Below, in pieces: positions 24,322-31,792 of a DNA stretch of 33,136 nucleotides. Each line of letters starts with the position of its first letter. Position 1 is the stretch's first letter. The DNA lies in contig JARRJC010000018.1 of assembly GCA_037379885.1 (NCBI GenBank), positions 1-33,136 on the forward strand, read 5' to 3'. The DNA is from Limibacillus sp. Lineage in GTDB: Bacteria; Pseudomonadota; Alphaproteobacteria; Kiloniellales; CECT-8803. Under the pieces are notes generated by a model that saw nothing but the letters and a program-made list of their open reading frames with translations, was not told the DNA's origin and made no database searches. A program made the translations under genes and the position numbers.

Positions 24322-25646
24322 TGGGCTACGAAGCAATAGCCATACTCATGTTCAGCTCAATGATGCTGATGCTCTTCACGGGCCAGCGCGTCTTCGGTGC
24401 GATTGGCTTCGTCGCCGTTGTGGCCGCGCTGGCTCTCTGGGGCGACAAGGGCGGCTTCGACCTTGCCTTCTCGGCGGCGATCAAGGTGATGACATGGTAT
24501 CCGCTCTTGACCTTGCCGATGTTCATTTTCATGGGGTACGTGCTGTCCGAGAGCCGGCTGGCCGACGACCTTTACCGTATGTTCCATGTCTGGATGGGCG
24601 GCGTGTCGGGCGGGCTGGCGATCGGGACCATCGGGCTGATGGTCCTCATCTCCGCCATGAACGGACTAAGCGTGGCGGGCATGGCGATCGGGGCCACCAT
24701 CGCCCTTCCTGAGCTTCTGAAACGAAAATACGACAAGCTGATGGTCACTGGCGTGATCCAGGCGGGATCGTCGCTTGGGATTCTCGTCCCGCCGTCGGTG
24801 GTGCTGGTGCTGTACGCCATGATTGCCCGTCAGCCCGTGGGTCAGCTTTGGCTCGCGGGGGTCCTGCCTGGGCTGATGATGGCGGGTTTCTTCGTTTTGT
24901 ATATCTACATCCGTTGCCGGATCAGCCCGGATCTCGGCCCGGCCTTGCCGCAGAAGGAAAGGGACGTCGGCTGGGCAGAGAAACTCCGGCTGCTGAGGGC
25001 GGGGCTGCTGCCCTTTTTCATATTCTTCGTGATGATGGTGCCCTTCGTGAACGGCTGGACATCGCTGGTCGAGAGCTCGGCCGTCGGGGCGATTTCGGCC
25101 TTTCTGGCGGCTGTCGTCAAGGGCCGCATGACCTGGGAGGTTTTTGAGACCTCCATCCGCAACACGCTCGGCGTCAGCTGCATGTTCATGTGGATCATTG
25201 TCGCAGCGCTTGCCTTCGGGGCGGTGTTCGACGGCCTCGGCGCGGTCAAGGCTATCGAGGGCCTATTTACCGAACAACTGGGCCTCAGCCCCTGGATGAT
25301 TCTGATTCTCATGCAGCTGAGTTTCATCCTGCTGGGAACCTTCCTGGACGACACCGCCATGCTGGTGATCGTCGCCCCCCTTTACGTGCCGCTTGTGGCC
25401 CTGCTTGGCTTCGACCTAATATGGTATGGCGTCCTTTATACGATCACCTGCCAGATCGCCTACATGACACCGCCGTTCGGCTACAACCTTTTCCTGATGC
25501 GCGCGATGGCTCCGCCCGAGATAACGATTGTTGATATCTACCGATCAATCATTCCGTTTGTGGCCGTGATGGGCCTTGGCCTCGCGACTATCATGGCTTT
25601 TCCCGAGATTGCGCTTTGGCTTCCCAACTACATCTACGGCAAATGA
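24321..25646 (+). CDS. TRAP transporter large permease (DctM type)
   Basis: Large membrane subunit that forms the translocation path. It has 441 residues with 12-13 hydrophobic segments. Characteristic parts are LPMFIFMGYVLSESRLADDL, NGLSVAGMAIGATIALPELLKRKYDK, IQAGSSLGILVPPSVVLVLYA (the conserved G-x-L-IPPS-type motif), FLDDTAMLVIVAPLYVP and TPPFGYNLFLMRAMAP. It starts at TGATG on the dctQ stop. Codon choice is slightly less GC-biased at third positions than in neighbouring genes (for example around 25500-25560), which might mean a different origin, judged only by eye. Confidence 0.95.
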   Translation: MGYEAIAILMFSSMMLMLFTGQRVFGAIGFVAVVAALALWGDKGGFDLAFSAAIKVMTWYPLLTLPMFIFMGYVLSESRLADDLYRMFHVWMGGVSGGLAIGTIGLMVLISAMNGLSVAGMAIGATIALPELLKRKYDKLMVTGVIQAGSSLGILVPPSVVLVLYAMIARQPVGQLWLAGVLPGLMMAGFFVLYIYIRCRISPDLGPALPQKERDVGWAEKLRLLRAGLLPFFIFFVMMVPFVNGWTSLVESSAVGAISAFLAAVVKGRMTWEVFETSIRNTLGVSCMFMWIIVAALAFGAVFDGLGAVKAIEGLFTEQLGLSPWMILILMQLSFILLGTFLDDTAMLVIVAPLYVPLVALLGFDLIWYGVLYTITCQIAYMTPPFGYNLFLMRAMAPPEITIVDIYRSIIPFVAVMGLGLATIMAFPEIALWLPNYIYGK

Positions 25647-25654
25647 ATCAGAAG

Positions 25655-25702
25655 CCTCTTGAAAGAGGACTAACCATGCACCCAAACCAGGAGATTAGCT
25701 GA
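25655..25702 (+). promoter_or_regulatory. Hairpin and possible mini-ORF ahead of dctP
   Basis: CCTCT (25655-25659) and AGAGG (25664-25668) form a hairpin with loop TGAA, just after the dctM stop; such structures can protect a separate dctP transcript end. An eight-codon frame from ATG 25676 to TGA 25702 overlaps the dctP ATG as TGATG. Because dctP has its own strong AGGAG site (about 25689), the mini-ORF is probably accidental. Confidence 0.3.
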
Positions 25703-26739
25703 TGACCCAAAACCGTCGTACATTTCTAAAGGGTGCCGCGCTGGCGGCCCCCGCGGCGCTGGCAGCGCCTTCGATCGTTCGTGCGCAGGAGCCCATTCGC
25801 TGGCGGCTTCAAACCTACGCCGGCGGCGCGCTCGGCGAGCATGTGACGAAGCCCATGGTGGATTACGTTAACAGCAACGCGAACGGCGAGATGGAGATCG
25901 AGCTGTTTTTCGCCGACCAGATCGTGCCGACGGGCGAGCTGTTCCAAGCGCTTCAGCGCGGCACCATCGACATGGTGCACTCCGATGACGACTCAATGGC
26001 CTCGCCGACGCCGCTGCGCCAGTTCGGAGGCTATTTCCCCTTCGCTACCAAGCACATCCTCGATGTGCCCGTGCTGTTCAATCAGTACGGCCTCGCCGAC
26101 ATATGGCACGAAGAATATGCAAAGGTCGGTGTCGAGTGGATCTCTGCTGCGGGCCAGGACCCCTGTAACTTCAATACGAAGAAAGAGATCACCACGCTTG
26201 GCGACCTGGATGGGCTCCGGCTCTACACCTTCCCGACCGCGGGCCGGTTCCTTGCGCAGTTCGGCGTCGTGCCGATGAACATCCCCTATTCGGACGCCGA
26301 GGTGGCTGTTCAGACGGGCGAGCTTGACGGAATGGCATGGTCCGGAATCACCGAAGACTATGCTGTGGGCTGGGCGGACGTCACCGACTACTTCCTGACG
26401 AACAACATCTCCGGCGCGTGGATCGGGTCGTGGTTCGTGAACCAGCAGCAATGGGCTGACCTGCCCGATCACCTGAAGCAGCTTGTGATGGCCGCCACCG
26501 AGGCGGGGCACACCTATCGCAACCAGTGGTACTGGGGCGGCGAGGCTCGCTTGCGGGCCGAAGGCGAAAAGCTGCAGTTGCGGACAGTTCCCGCGAGCGA
26601 ATGGGCCGAAGTCGAGAACGCGGCAAAGGCGTTCTGGGAAGAGGTTTCCCAGGAGGGCGAGATCGAAGCGAAGATCGTCAGCATCTTCCGTAAGTACAAC
26701 GAGGTCATCAATCAGGCTGGCCCGCCCTACACGAACTAA
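25702..26739 (+). CDS. TRAP transporter substrate-binding protein (DctP type)
   Basis: Periplasmic solute receptor for the TRAP system. The 345-residue precursor begins with a twin-arginine signal, NRRTFLKGAALAAPAALAAP, likely cleaved after Ala27 in VRAQEP. The mature part has the DctP fold: NGEMEIELFFADQIVPTGELFQALQRGTIDM, then GLRLYTFPTAGRFLAQFG (with the conserved Arg that usually holds the ligand carboxylate) and VQTGELDGMAWSG. The Tat signal suggests export in folded form. It follows dctM by 55 bases, after a small hairpin, the common position for a more highly expressed receptor. The ligand cannot be read from sequence alone. Confidence 0.93.
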   Translation: MTQNRRTFLKGAALAAPAALAAPSIVRAQEPIRWRLQTYAGGALGEHVTKPMVDYVNSNANGEMEIELFFADQIVPTGELFQALQRGTIDMVHSDDDSMASPTPLRQFGGYFPFATKHILDVPVLFNQYGLADIWHEEYAKVGVEWISAAGQDPCNFNTKKEITTLGDLDGLRLYTFPTAGRFLAQFGVVPMNIPYSDAEVAVQTGELDGMAWSGITEDYAVGWADVTDYFLTNNISGAWIGSWFVNQQQWADLPDHLKQLVMAATEAGHTYRNQWYWGGEARLRAEGEKLQLRTVPASEWAEVENAAKAFWEEVSQEGEIEAKIVSIFRKYNEVINQAGPPYTN

Positions 26740-26756
26740 CGCCTGACCGAACCAAG

Positions 26757-26806
26757 GATGCGCCGGATGCGGTAAAGGCCTACGGGCCAGACCGCACCGG
26801 CGCATC
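26757..26806 (+). other. Long stable hairpin at the end of the TRAP operon
   Basis: GATGCGCCGG (26757-26766) pairs with CCGGCGCATC (26797-26806), and TGCGGT (26768-26773) with ACCGCA (26791-26796): 16 pairs with a single bulged A at 26767. The 17-base loop contains its own GGCC/GGCC pairing. It starts 18 bases after the dctP stop. No U-run follows, so it is more likely a 3'-end stabiliser or a Rho-linked terminator than a classical intrinsic one. Confidence 0.65.
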
Positions 26807-26820
26807 CCATCGGGCAGTAA

Positions 26821-27006
26821 GTTCATTGGCCCCTCTGGGCAGCGCAGTCGCTTTGCGACAGGTCGTGTGAGACCTCGTCGTCGCTCTACATCTTCCGCTC
26901 TACCTGGGCCCCGGTCTCGTACGCGAAGGACAAGCTCGGGATTGAGCTACCGGGTGGAGAGGCGCTCTACAGCCGCAAGGAGGCGAGGATCGTGAGTGAG
27001 GCCTGA
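26821..27006 (+). pseudogene. Possible 3' remnant of an unrecognised gene
   Basis: The frame following TAA 26818-26820 stays open to TGA 27004-27006. Its last ~40 codons look like real protein: SLYIFRSTWAPVSYAKDKLG, then IELPGGEALYSRKEARIVSE. There is no start codon with a ribosome site, and the first 15-20 codons look random, so any gene has lost its 5' part. I do not recognise the family. It could also be a chance frame, as open frames are common in GC-rich DNA. Confidence 0.3.
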
Positions 27007-27188
27007 AGGCAGCACGTCAATCGCTTTTTGCCGCATTGCTCACTCGGATACCAACAACCGGCCTCGCAGGCCATATTGCCACTTGCTGCACAGCCAGCCT
27101 ACGCTACGCTGCGGGTCGCTGGGGAGCAGGCCCAGAAGTGTCAGAGTCTTACTTGAATGGTTGACCACTAACTTGGGGGGCAGGCGAG

Positions 27189-28553
27189 ATGCCAGGCAAT
27201 CTTACCTTCGATGATCTGAAGCAGCGCGTTGAGCGCGGCGAGATCGACACGGTGCTCGCGGCCCAGACCGACATGCAGGGCCGCCTGATGGGCAAGCGCT
27301 TCCAGGCGGAGTTCTTCGTGGAAAGCGCCTGGGAGGAAACCCACGGCTGCAACTACCTGCTCGCCACCGACATGGAGATGCATACGGTCGAGGGCTACAA
27401 GGCGACGAGCTGGGCCAAGGGCTACGGCGACTACGTGATGCGCCCCGACCTTTCGACCCTGCGGCTGATTCCCTGGCTGGAAGGCACGGCGCTGGTGCTC
27501 TGCGACGTGCTGGACCACCATCACGGCCCGGTGCCCCATGCCCCGCGCACCATCCTGAAGAAACAGCTGGAGCGGCTCGACAAGCTTGGCCTGAAGGCCA
27601 TGATCGGAACCGAGCTGGAGTTCTTCCTGTTCCGCGAATCCTTCGAGGAGCTTCAGGACGCGGGCTATCGCGGCGTGACGCCGATCAGCGGCTACAACGA
27701 GGACTACCACATCTTCCAGACCACCAAGGAAGAGGACGTGATGCGCGCCTTGCGCAACGGCCTGCAAGGCGCCGGCGTCCCGGTGGAGAACTCGAAGGGC
27801 GAGGCTGACGCCGGACAGGAAGAGATCAACGTGCGCTACTCCGAAGCGCTCGACATGGCCGACAACCACGTGATCATCAAGAACGCCACCAAGGAGATCG
27901 CCTGGGCCAAGGGCCGCGCGGTCACCTTCATGGCCAAGTGGAACACCGAGATGGCCGGTAACTCCAGCCACATCCACCAGTCGCTCTGGACCAAGGACGG
28001 AAAGCCGCTGTTCCACGACGCAGACGCCGAGCACGGCATGTCGGAGACCATGCGCCACTACCTGGCGGGGCTGCTGACCTACGCCTCGGACGTGACCTAC
28101 TTCCTGGCCCCCTACATCAACTCCTACAAGCGTTTCGCCGAGGGCACCTTCGCGCCGACCCGCGCGATCTGGTCGGCCGACAACCGCACCGCCGGTTACC
28201 GCATCGCGGGTCCCGGCACGAAAGGCGTGCGCGTGGAATGCCGCGTCGGCGGCGCGGACCTCAATCCCTACCTGGCGATCGCCGCGCAGATCGCTGCCGG
28301 TCTGGCCGGGATCGAAGAGAAGCTGGAACTGGAGCCGGAGTTCACCGGCGACGCCTACAAGGCGCAACGGGCCCGCTCCATCCCGACCTCACTTCGGAAG
28401 GCGGCCGAGGCGCTGAAGCGCTCCAAGATGTTGAAGGCCGCCTTTGGGGAAGAGGTTGTCGCCCACTACCTGCGCGCGGCCGAGTGGGAGCAGGAGGACT
28501 TCGACCGCCGGGTCACCGACTATGAAGTCTTCCGGGGGTTCGAGCGGGCCTGA
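27189..28553 (+). CDS. Glutamine synthetase family protein (gamma-glutamyl-amine ligase type, PuuA-like)
   Basis: ATP-dependent ligase of the GS superfamily, 454 residues. Metal-site IGTELEFFLF, EINVRYSEALDMADNHVIIK, FMAKWNTEMAGNSSHIHQSL, NSYKRFAEGTFAPTRAIWSADNRTAGYRI and RVECRVGGADLNPYLAIAAQ are all present and intact. The N-terminal TDMQGRLMGKRF and the pattern AGNSSHIHQSLW resemble PuuA and other gamma-glutamylpolyamine or gamma-glutamyl-amide synthetases rather than the housekeeping GlnA; no adenylylation-site Tyr loop of GlnA type was recognised. The ATG at 27189 is preceded by GGCAGGCGAG. It stands alone ahead of a strong terminator, downstream of an FGase-type hydrolase and a TRAP importer, which fits a role in amine or amide catabolism. 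The exact amine is unknown. Confidence 0.9.
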   Translation: MPGNLTFDDLKQRVERGEIDTVLAAQTDMQGRLMGKRFQAEFFVESAWEETHGCNYLLATDMEMHTVEGYKATSWAKGYGDYVMRPDLSTLRLIPWLEGTALVLCDVLDHHHGPVPHAPRTILKKQLERLDKLGLKAMIGTELEFFLFRESFEELQDAGYRGVTPISGYNEDYHIFQTTKEEDVMRALRNGLQGAGVPVENSKGEADAGQEEINVRYSEALDMADNHVIIKNATKEIAWAKGRAVTFMAKWNTEMAGNSSHIHQSLWTKDGKPLFHDADAEHGMSETMRHYLAGLLTYASDVTYFLAPYINSYKRFAEGTFAPTRAIWSADNRTAGYRIAGPGTKGVRVECRVGGADLNPYLAIAAQIAAGLAGIEEKLELEPEFTGDAYKAQRARSIPTSLRKAAEALKRSKMLKAAFGEEVVAHYLRAAEWEQEDFDRRVTDYEVFRGFERA

Positions 28554-28574
28554 CCGCCTCTATGCGACCGCGAG

Positions 28575-28600
28575 AAGGGGGGCCGAAGCCCCCCTTTTTT
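28575..28600 (+). terminator. Intrinsic terminator after the GS-type gene
   Basis: GGGGGGC (28577-28583) pairs with GCCCCCC (28588-28594) around CGAA, followed directly by six T. The AA before the stem can extend it by pairing with the first T bases. It sits 21 bases after the stop codon, in the convergent gap before the beta-propeller gene. Confidence 0.95.
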
Positions 28601-28603
28601 GCG

Positions 28604-29782
28604 TCAGTGTCCGGCGAAGTGATTCCACTGGGGCAGCAGGACGATGGAGTTGGGGTTCATCCCCATTTCCTTCAGCGTGTCCATGCTGGCGACGACTTCG
28701 CCCTTCTCCAGATCGACCACGGTCACCGCACCGTCGTTAAGCCCGGGCAGGTCGAGCAGCGCGTTCTGCACGAAGGCCAGCTTCTCGTCCGTGGTGAAGG
28801 CCACGTGATGCGCGCCCATGCCGGCGGGAATCGCACTCAAGTGACGGGGACTGCCAAGACCCTCCGAGAGGTCGAAAACGTGGAGGTGGCCGGGCGAGCC
28901 CGTGGTCACGAAGAGCCTGTCGCGCGCGTCGTTGAAGTACATCTCCAGCGGCACGCCCATGCTGAGCTCGTTGAAGTCGAAGACCTGCTCTTCCTTGAAG
29001 GACGCACTCGCCTCGTCCCAGGTCAGGGTCCAGAGCGTGTTGCCGAACATGTTGGTCACGTAGGCGATCGGCGTTTGCGCATTCGGCACGAACAGGATCT
29101 CGACCGGCGCTTCGCCGGAGCCCTCGGGCTTCTTGGAGAGCCGGATCGTTCCCAGCGGTTCGTAGCTGGTCGCGTCCACGACGGAGACCACCTCATCGAC
29201 CTGTTTCATATCGCCGCTGACGGTGCTGGTCACCAGGATGCGGTTGGCCTTGGTGGAAACACCCAGCCCATGCGGGTAGGTGCCGGGCAGATCGATGGTG
29301 GCGATCACCTCGTCGCTCTCGACCGAACCGACGAAGACGTTCGCGGAGTTCATGCAGGTCAGGAACCAGCGCTCGTTGGCCTCGTCGAAGATCACGTCTT
29401 CAGCCATGGAGCAGCCTTCGATGGGAAGGGTCGTGATGCGGTAGGGAAAGCGGGTCATGTCCATCACCTGAAGGCTCGGCGATGCGAGCGAGGTGATGTA
29501 GGCCTTGGTCATGGTGCGGTCGTAGAAGATGTGATGCACCACCTGATCAGGCGGCATGGGGATGTTCATCAGGATCTTTCCGAAGTTCATGGACTCCGGA
29601 TCGACGTCGACAACGGCTATGCCTTCCACCCGCTCAGCCGGACCGCTCAACTTCAGGGATTTAAGAGAGTCTGGGCTTTTACTCTCGTAGTTCATGAGCG
29701 CCAAAATTTCCGCTGCCGCAGGTCCGGTTGCGAACAGCAGAAGCAAGGCCCAGAAGGCGCCAAAAGACCATCTTGAAAGCAT
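28604..29782 (-). CDS. Secreted beta-propeller (YVTN/YncE-like) protein
   Basis: A 392-residue exported protein. The ATG at 29782 is chosen because GGGGAG lies about 8 bases upstream and a signal peptide follows at once (FGAFWALLLLFATGPAAAE); the open frame up to 29902 adds 40 residues with no such site. The mature part is made of repeated beta-rich units of about 45-50 residues, such as KAYITSLASPSLQVMDMTRF, VIATIDLPGTYPHGLGVSTK and RLFVTTGSPGHLHVFDLSEG, typical of seven-bladed propellers of the YVTN type. No catalytic or haem motif (CxxCH) is visible. Divergent from the cupredoxin-like operon, with a shared 160-base promoter region. Specific function not recognised. Confidence 0.8.
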   Translation of the reverse strand: MLSRWSFGAFWALLLLFATGPAAAEILALMNYESKSPDSLKSLKLSGPAERVEGIAVVDVDPESMNFGKILMNIPMPPDQVVHHIFYDRTMTKAYITSLASPSLQVMDMTRFPYRITTLPIEGCSMAEDVIFDEANERWFLTCMNSANVFVGSVESDEVIATIDLPGTYPHGLGVSTKANRILVTSTVSGDMKQVDEVVSVVDATSYEPLGTIRLSKKPEGSGEAPVEILFVPNAQTPIAYVTNMFGNTLWTLTWDEASASFKEEQVFDFNELSMGVPLEMYFNDARDRLFVTTGSPGHLHVFDLSEGLGSPRHLSAIPAGMGAHHVAFTTDEKLAFVQNALLDLPGLNDGAVTVVDLEKGEVVASMDTLKEMGMNPNSIVLLPQWNHFAGH

Positions 29783-29942
29783 GATTTCACTCCCCGTGAA
29801 ACTAATCGCGTCCGCTGTTGCGATCTTCGATAGTCGCTTTTCTTTGGACGCCACCGCGTGTTGAAGTAGGCTTCTCAACGCCTTTCCAGGGGCTCGTCGC
29901 AATGCAGAAAAAAGTTTCTACCCATGTGCGGCAGGAGTCAAA

Positions 29943-30356
29943 ATGTTCGTCCTAACCAAGAAGCAGCGATCCTGCCTGCGCCGCCGCTGCGGGCTGCTGG
30001 CGCCTTTGCTGCTCTCATTACTGCTTTTGGCGGGTCTGGCCGCCGCACCGGGGGCCTCGGGCGCCGAGCGGCAGTTTGAGCTCACCCTGATCGAGGGCCA
30101 GCCGCTGGGCGGCGCCCCGACCTTCCAGGTCACCCAGGGCGACGAGGTGGCGATCCTGGTGACGAGCGATGGAGAGGGAGAGCTTCATCTCCACGGCTAC
30201 GATCTGGCGCTGCCGCTTGAACCCGGCCAAGTCACGGCGCTGCGCTTTCAGGCTGGCCTCAGCGGACGCTATCCGGCGGCCCTGCATCATCACCGCCAAG
30301 GCGGCGGCGGCCACGGGACAGGCGCCCTCTTCTATCTGGAGGTCTACCCGCAATGA
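29943..30356 (+). CDS. Exported cupredoxin-like protein
   Basis: A 137-residue protein with a signal peptide or anchor (LLAPLLLSLLLLAGLAAAPG) and a short beta-sandwich domain: FELTLIEGQPLGG, VTQGDEVAILVTSDGEGELH, LHGYDLALPLEPGQVTALRF. The HLHGYDL strand is the mark of a cupredoxin-like subfamily. There is no cysteine in the mature part, so a classical type 1 copper site is not expected; a His-rich tail (ALHHHRQGGGGHGTG) could still bind metal. AGGAG lies 7 bases before the ATG at 29943. Its TGA overlaps the ATG of the next gene (ATGA), so the two are translationally coupled. Confidence 0.72.
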   Translation: MFVLTKKQRSCLRRRCGLLAPLLLSLLLLAGLAAAPGASGAERQFELTLIEGQPLGGAPTFQVTQGDEVAILVTSDGEGELHLHGYDLALPLEPGQVTALRFQAGLSGRYPAALHHHRQGGGGHGTGALFYLEVYPQ

Positions 30357-31681
30357 CGAGGCGCGCGGCCGTCATCCTTCTGGGCCTGGCAGCGCTTCTG
30401 GCCCTTCTCGCAAAGGTGCAGCCGGAGGCGCGCGCGCCGCTCTATCTGATCCTGTTGGAAAGACCGGACAGCTCTCCGCTGGCGCGACGCCTCGCGATGG
30501 CGGTCCGGGTACTGGGCGTCATTATTTTCCTCCTGCTCTTGGCGATCGGTTTTTTCGGGCCTTCGTCGGCGCTGGAAAGCCTGACGACCGTCACCGTCTG
30601 GGTGCTCTGGTGGGTGGGCTTTCTTCTTTTCTCGGCGGTGGCCTTCAACGCCTGGGGCCTGCTGGATCCCTGGCGGTCCCTCTACGGCCTATTGCCGAAG
30701 CGCGCGCCCCGCCTATCCGACCCGGCGTCCCTTGGCTGCTGGCCAGCGGTCTTCCTGCTGCTGGCTTTCGTCTGGACGGAGTTGGTGGGCGACCTGGGGC
30801 ACGAACCGCGCGGCCTCGCCGAGATCATCCTCTCCTACAGCATCATCGCCTGGCTGCTGATGGCGCTTTTCGGCGCGGAGGTCTGGAGCGCGCGTTTCGA
30901 TCCCTTCGGCCGCCTCTTCGCGCTCGTCGGCCGCTTTGCCCCGATCGGCCGGTTCGACGGCGAGGCTGGCCGTCCGCTGGTGTTGCGCCTGCCGGGCGCG
31001 GCCCTGATCGAGCGGCCGGCGGCGAACGCCGGCGAGGTCGCTTTCCTCATGGTGCTGCTCTCCACCGTCACCTTCGACGGCTTTGCGGAGACGCCGGCCT
31101 GGGCCGCCTTCCTGCAATGGGTCAGCGAGAGTCAGGCACTGCGCCCGCTGCTGCTCTGGGCGTCGGAGGGGCGGCTGGGGGCGCTCGGCCTGATCAAGTC
31201 CGCGGCTCTGCTGGCCGCGCCACTGTTCTTCGCCTTCGTGCTCTGGGTCTTCTCGATCCTGTCCCATCTGGCCGCCGGTCAGGAACAGAGCAGCGGCAGT
31301 ATCCTGCGCCACTTCGCCGTCACGCTGCTGCCGATCGCTATCGCCTATCACCTGGCCCACTACGCCTCTTACCTGCTGATGGCCGGGCAACTGGCGATCC
31401 CCCTGATCTCCGATCCCTTCGGGCTCGGCTGGAACCTCTTCGGCACGGCGGGCTATCTGGTCGACATGGGGATCGTGGGCGCGAAGGATGTCTGGTACCT
31501 CTCGATCTTCGCCATCGTGATCGGCCATGTCTTCGCCGTGGTGCTGGCCCATCTGCAGGCGCTCAGGCTCTTCTCGACCACGCGCGCGGCCCTTATGAGC
31601 CAGATCCCGCTGCTGGCGCTGATGCTGCTCTTCACGGTGAGTTCGCTCTGGATCCTGGCGCAACCCGTCATCGTACAATAA
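30353..31681 (+). CDS. Multi-pass membrane protein of unknown function
   Basis: A 442-residue integral membrane protein with about 10-11 hydrophobic helices, for example VIIFLLLLAIGFFG, VTVWVLWWVGFLLFSAVAF, PLFFAFVLWVFSILSHLAA and IPLLALMLLFTVSSLWILA. Polar features that may matter are WGLLDPWRSLYGL, the pair FGAEVWSARFDPFGRLF, AYHLAHYASYLL and VIGHVFAVVLAHLQAL, where His residues lie within or next to helices as in metal- or quinone-handling proteins. I do not recognise a characterised family; similar proteins in databases carry unreliable names such as fenitrothion hydrolase, which I would not transfer. It is coupled by a 4-base overlap to the cupredoxin-like gene, so a joint metal or redox role is plausible. 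Confidence 0.75.
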   Translation: MTRRAAVILLGLAALLALLAKVQPEARAPLYLILLERPDSSPLARRLAMAVRVLGVIIFLLLLAIGFFGPSSALESLTTVTVWVLWWVGFLLFSAVAFNAWGLLDPWRSLYGLLPKRAPRLSDPASLGCWPAVFLLLAFVWTELVGDLGHEPRGLAEIILSYSIIAWLLMALFGAEVWSARFDPFGRLFALVGRFAPIGRFDGEAGRPLVLRLPGAALIERPAANAGEVAFLMVLLSTVTFDGFAETPAWAAFLQWVSESQALRPLLLWASEGRLGALGLIKSAALLAAPLFFAFVLWVFSILSHLAAGQEQSSGSILRHFAVTLLPIAIAYHLAHYASYLLMAGQLAIPLISDPFGLGWNLFGTAGYLVDMGIVGAKDVWYLSIFAIVIGHVFAVVLAHLQALRLFSTTRAALMSQIPLLALMLLFTVSSLWILAQPVIVQ

Positions 31682-31682
31682 A

Positions 31683-31731
31683 TACACTAGATTATGCGTG
31701 AATTAAGAAATCTGTTCCTTCCTAGTGTAAT
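31683..31731 (+). promoter_or_regulatory. AT-rich promoter with overlapping inverted repeat before the YeeE-type gene
   Basis: TTAAGA (31703-31708) and TGTAAT (31726-31731) are 17 bases apart in a stretch that is markedly AT-rich for this genome. An 8-base inverted repeat, TACACTAG (31683-31690) and CTAGTGTA (31722-31729), has one arm on the -10 element and the other upstream of the -35, an arrangement suited to repression. The binding protein is not in the window. Confidence 0.45.
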
Positions 31732-31792
31732 TATCTCCAAAACCCCTATCTTACTGTAGAGAACCACCGGAACACTGCCGATGGAGGGCGGG

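Larger units (their letters stand above)
26740..27188. other. 449-base gap after dctP
   Basis: No intact gene. It holds a very stable hairpin (26757-26806), a protein-like frame without a credible start (26821-27006), a small inverted repeat GGCCT/AGGCC near 27061-27073, and a compositionally mixed stretch up to the GS-homologue start. The last 40 bases contain TTGAAT and TTGACC, possible promoter parts, but no confident pair. The gap separates the TRAP genes from the GS-type gene and may be a junction where DNA was gained or lost. Confidence 0.4.
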
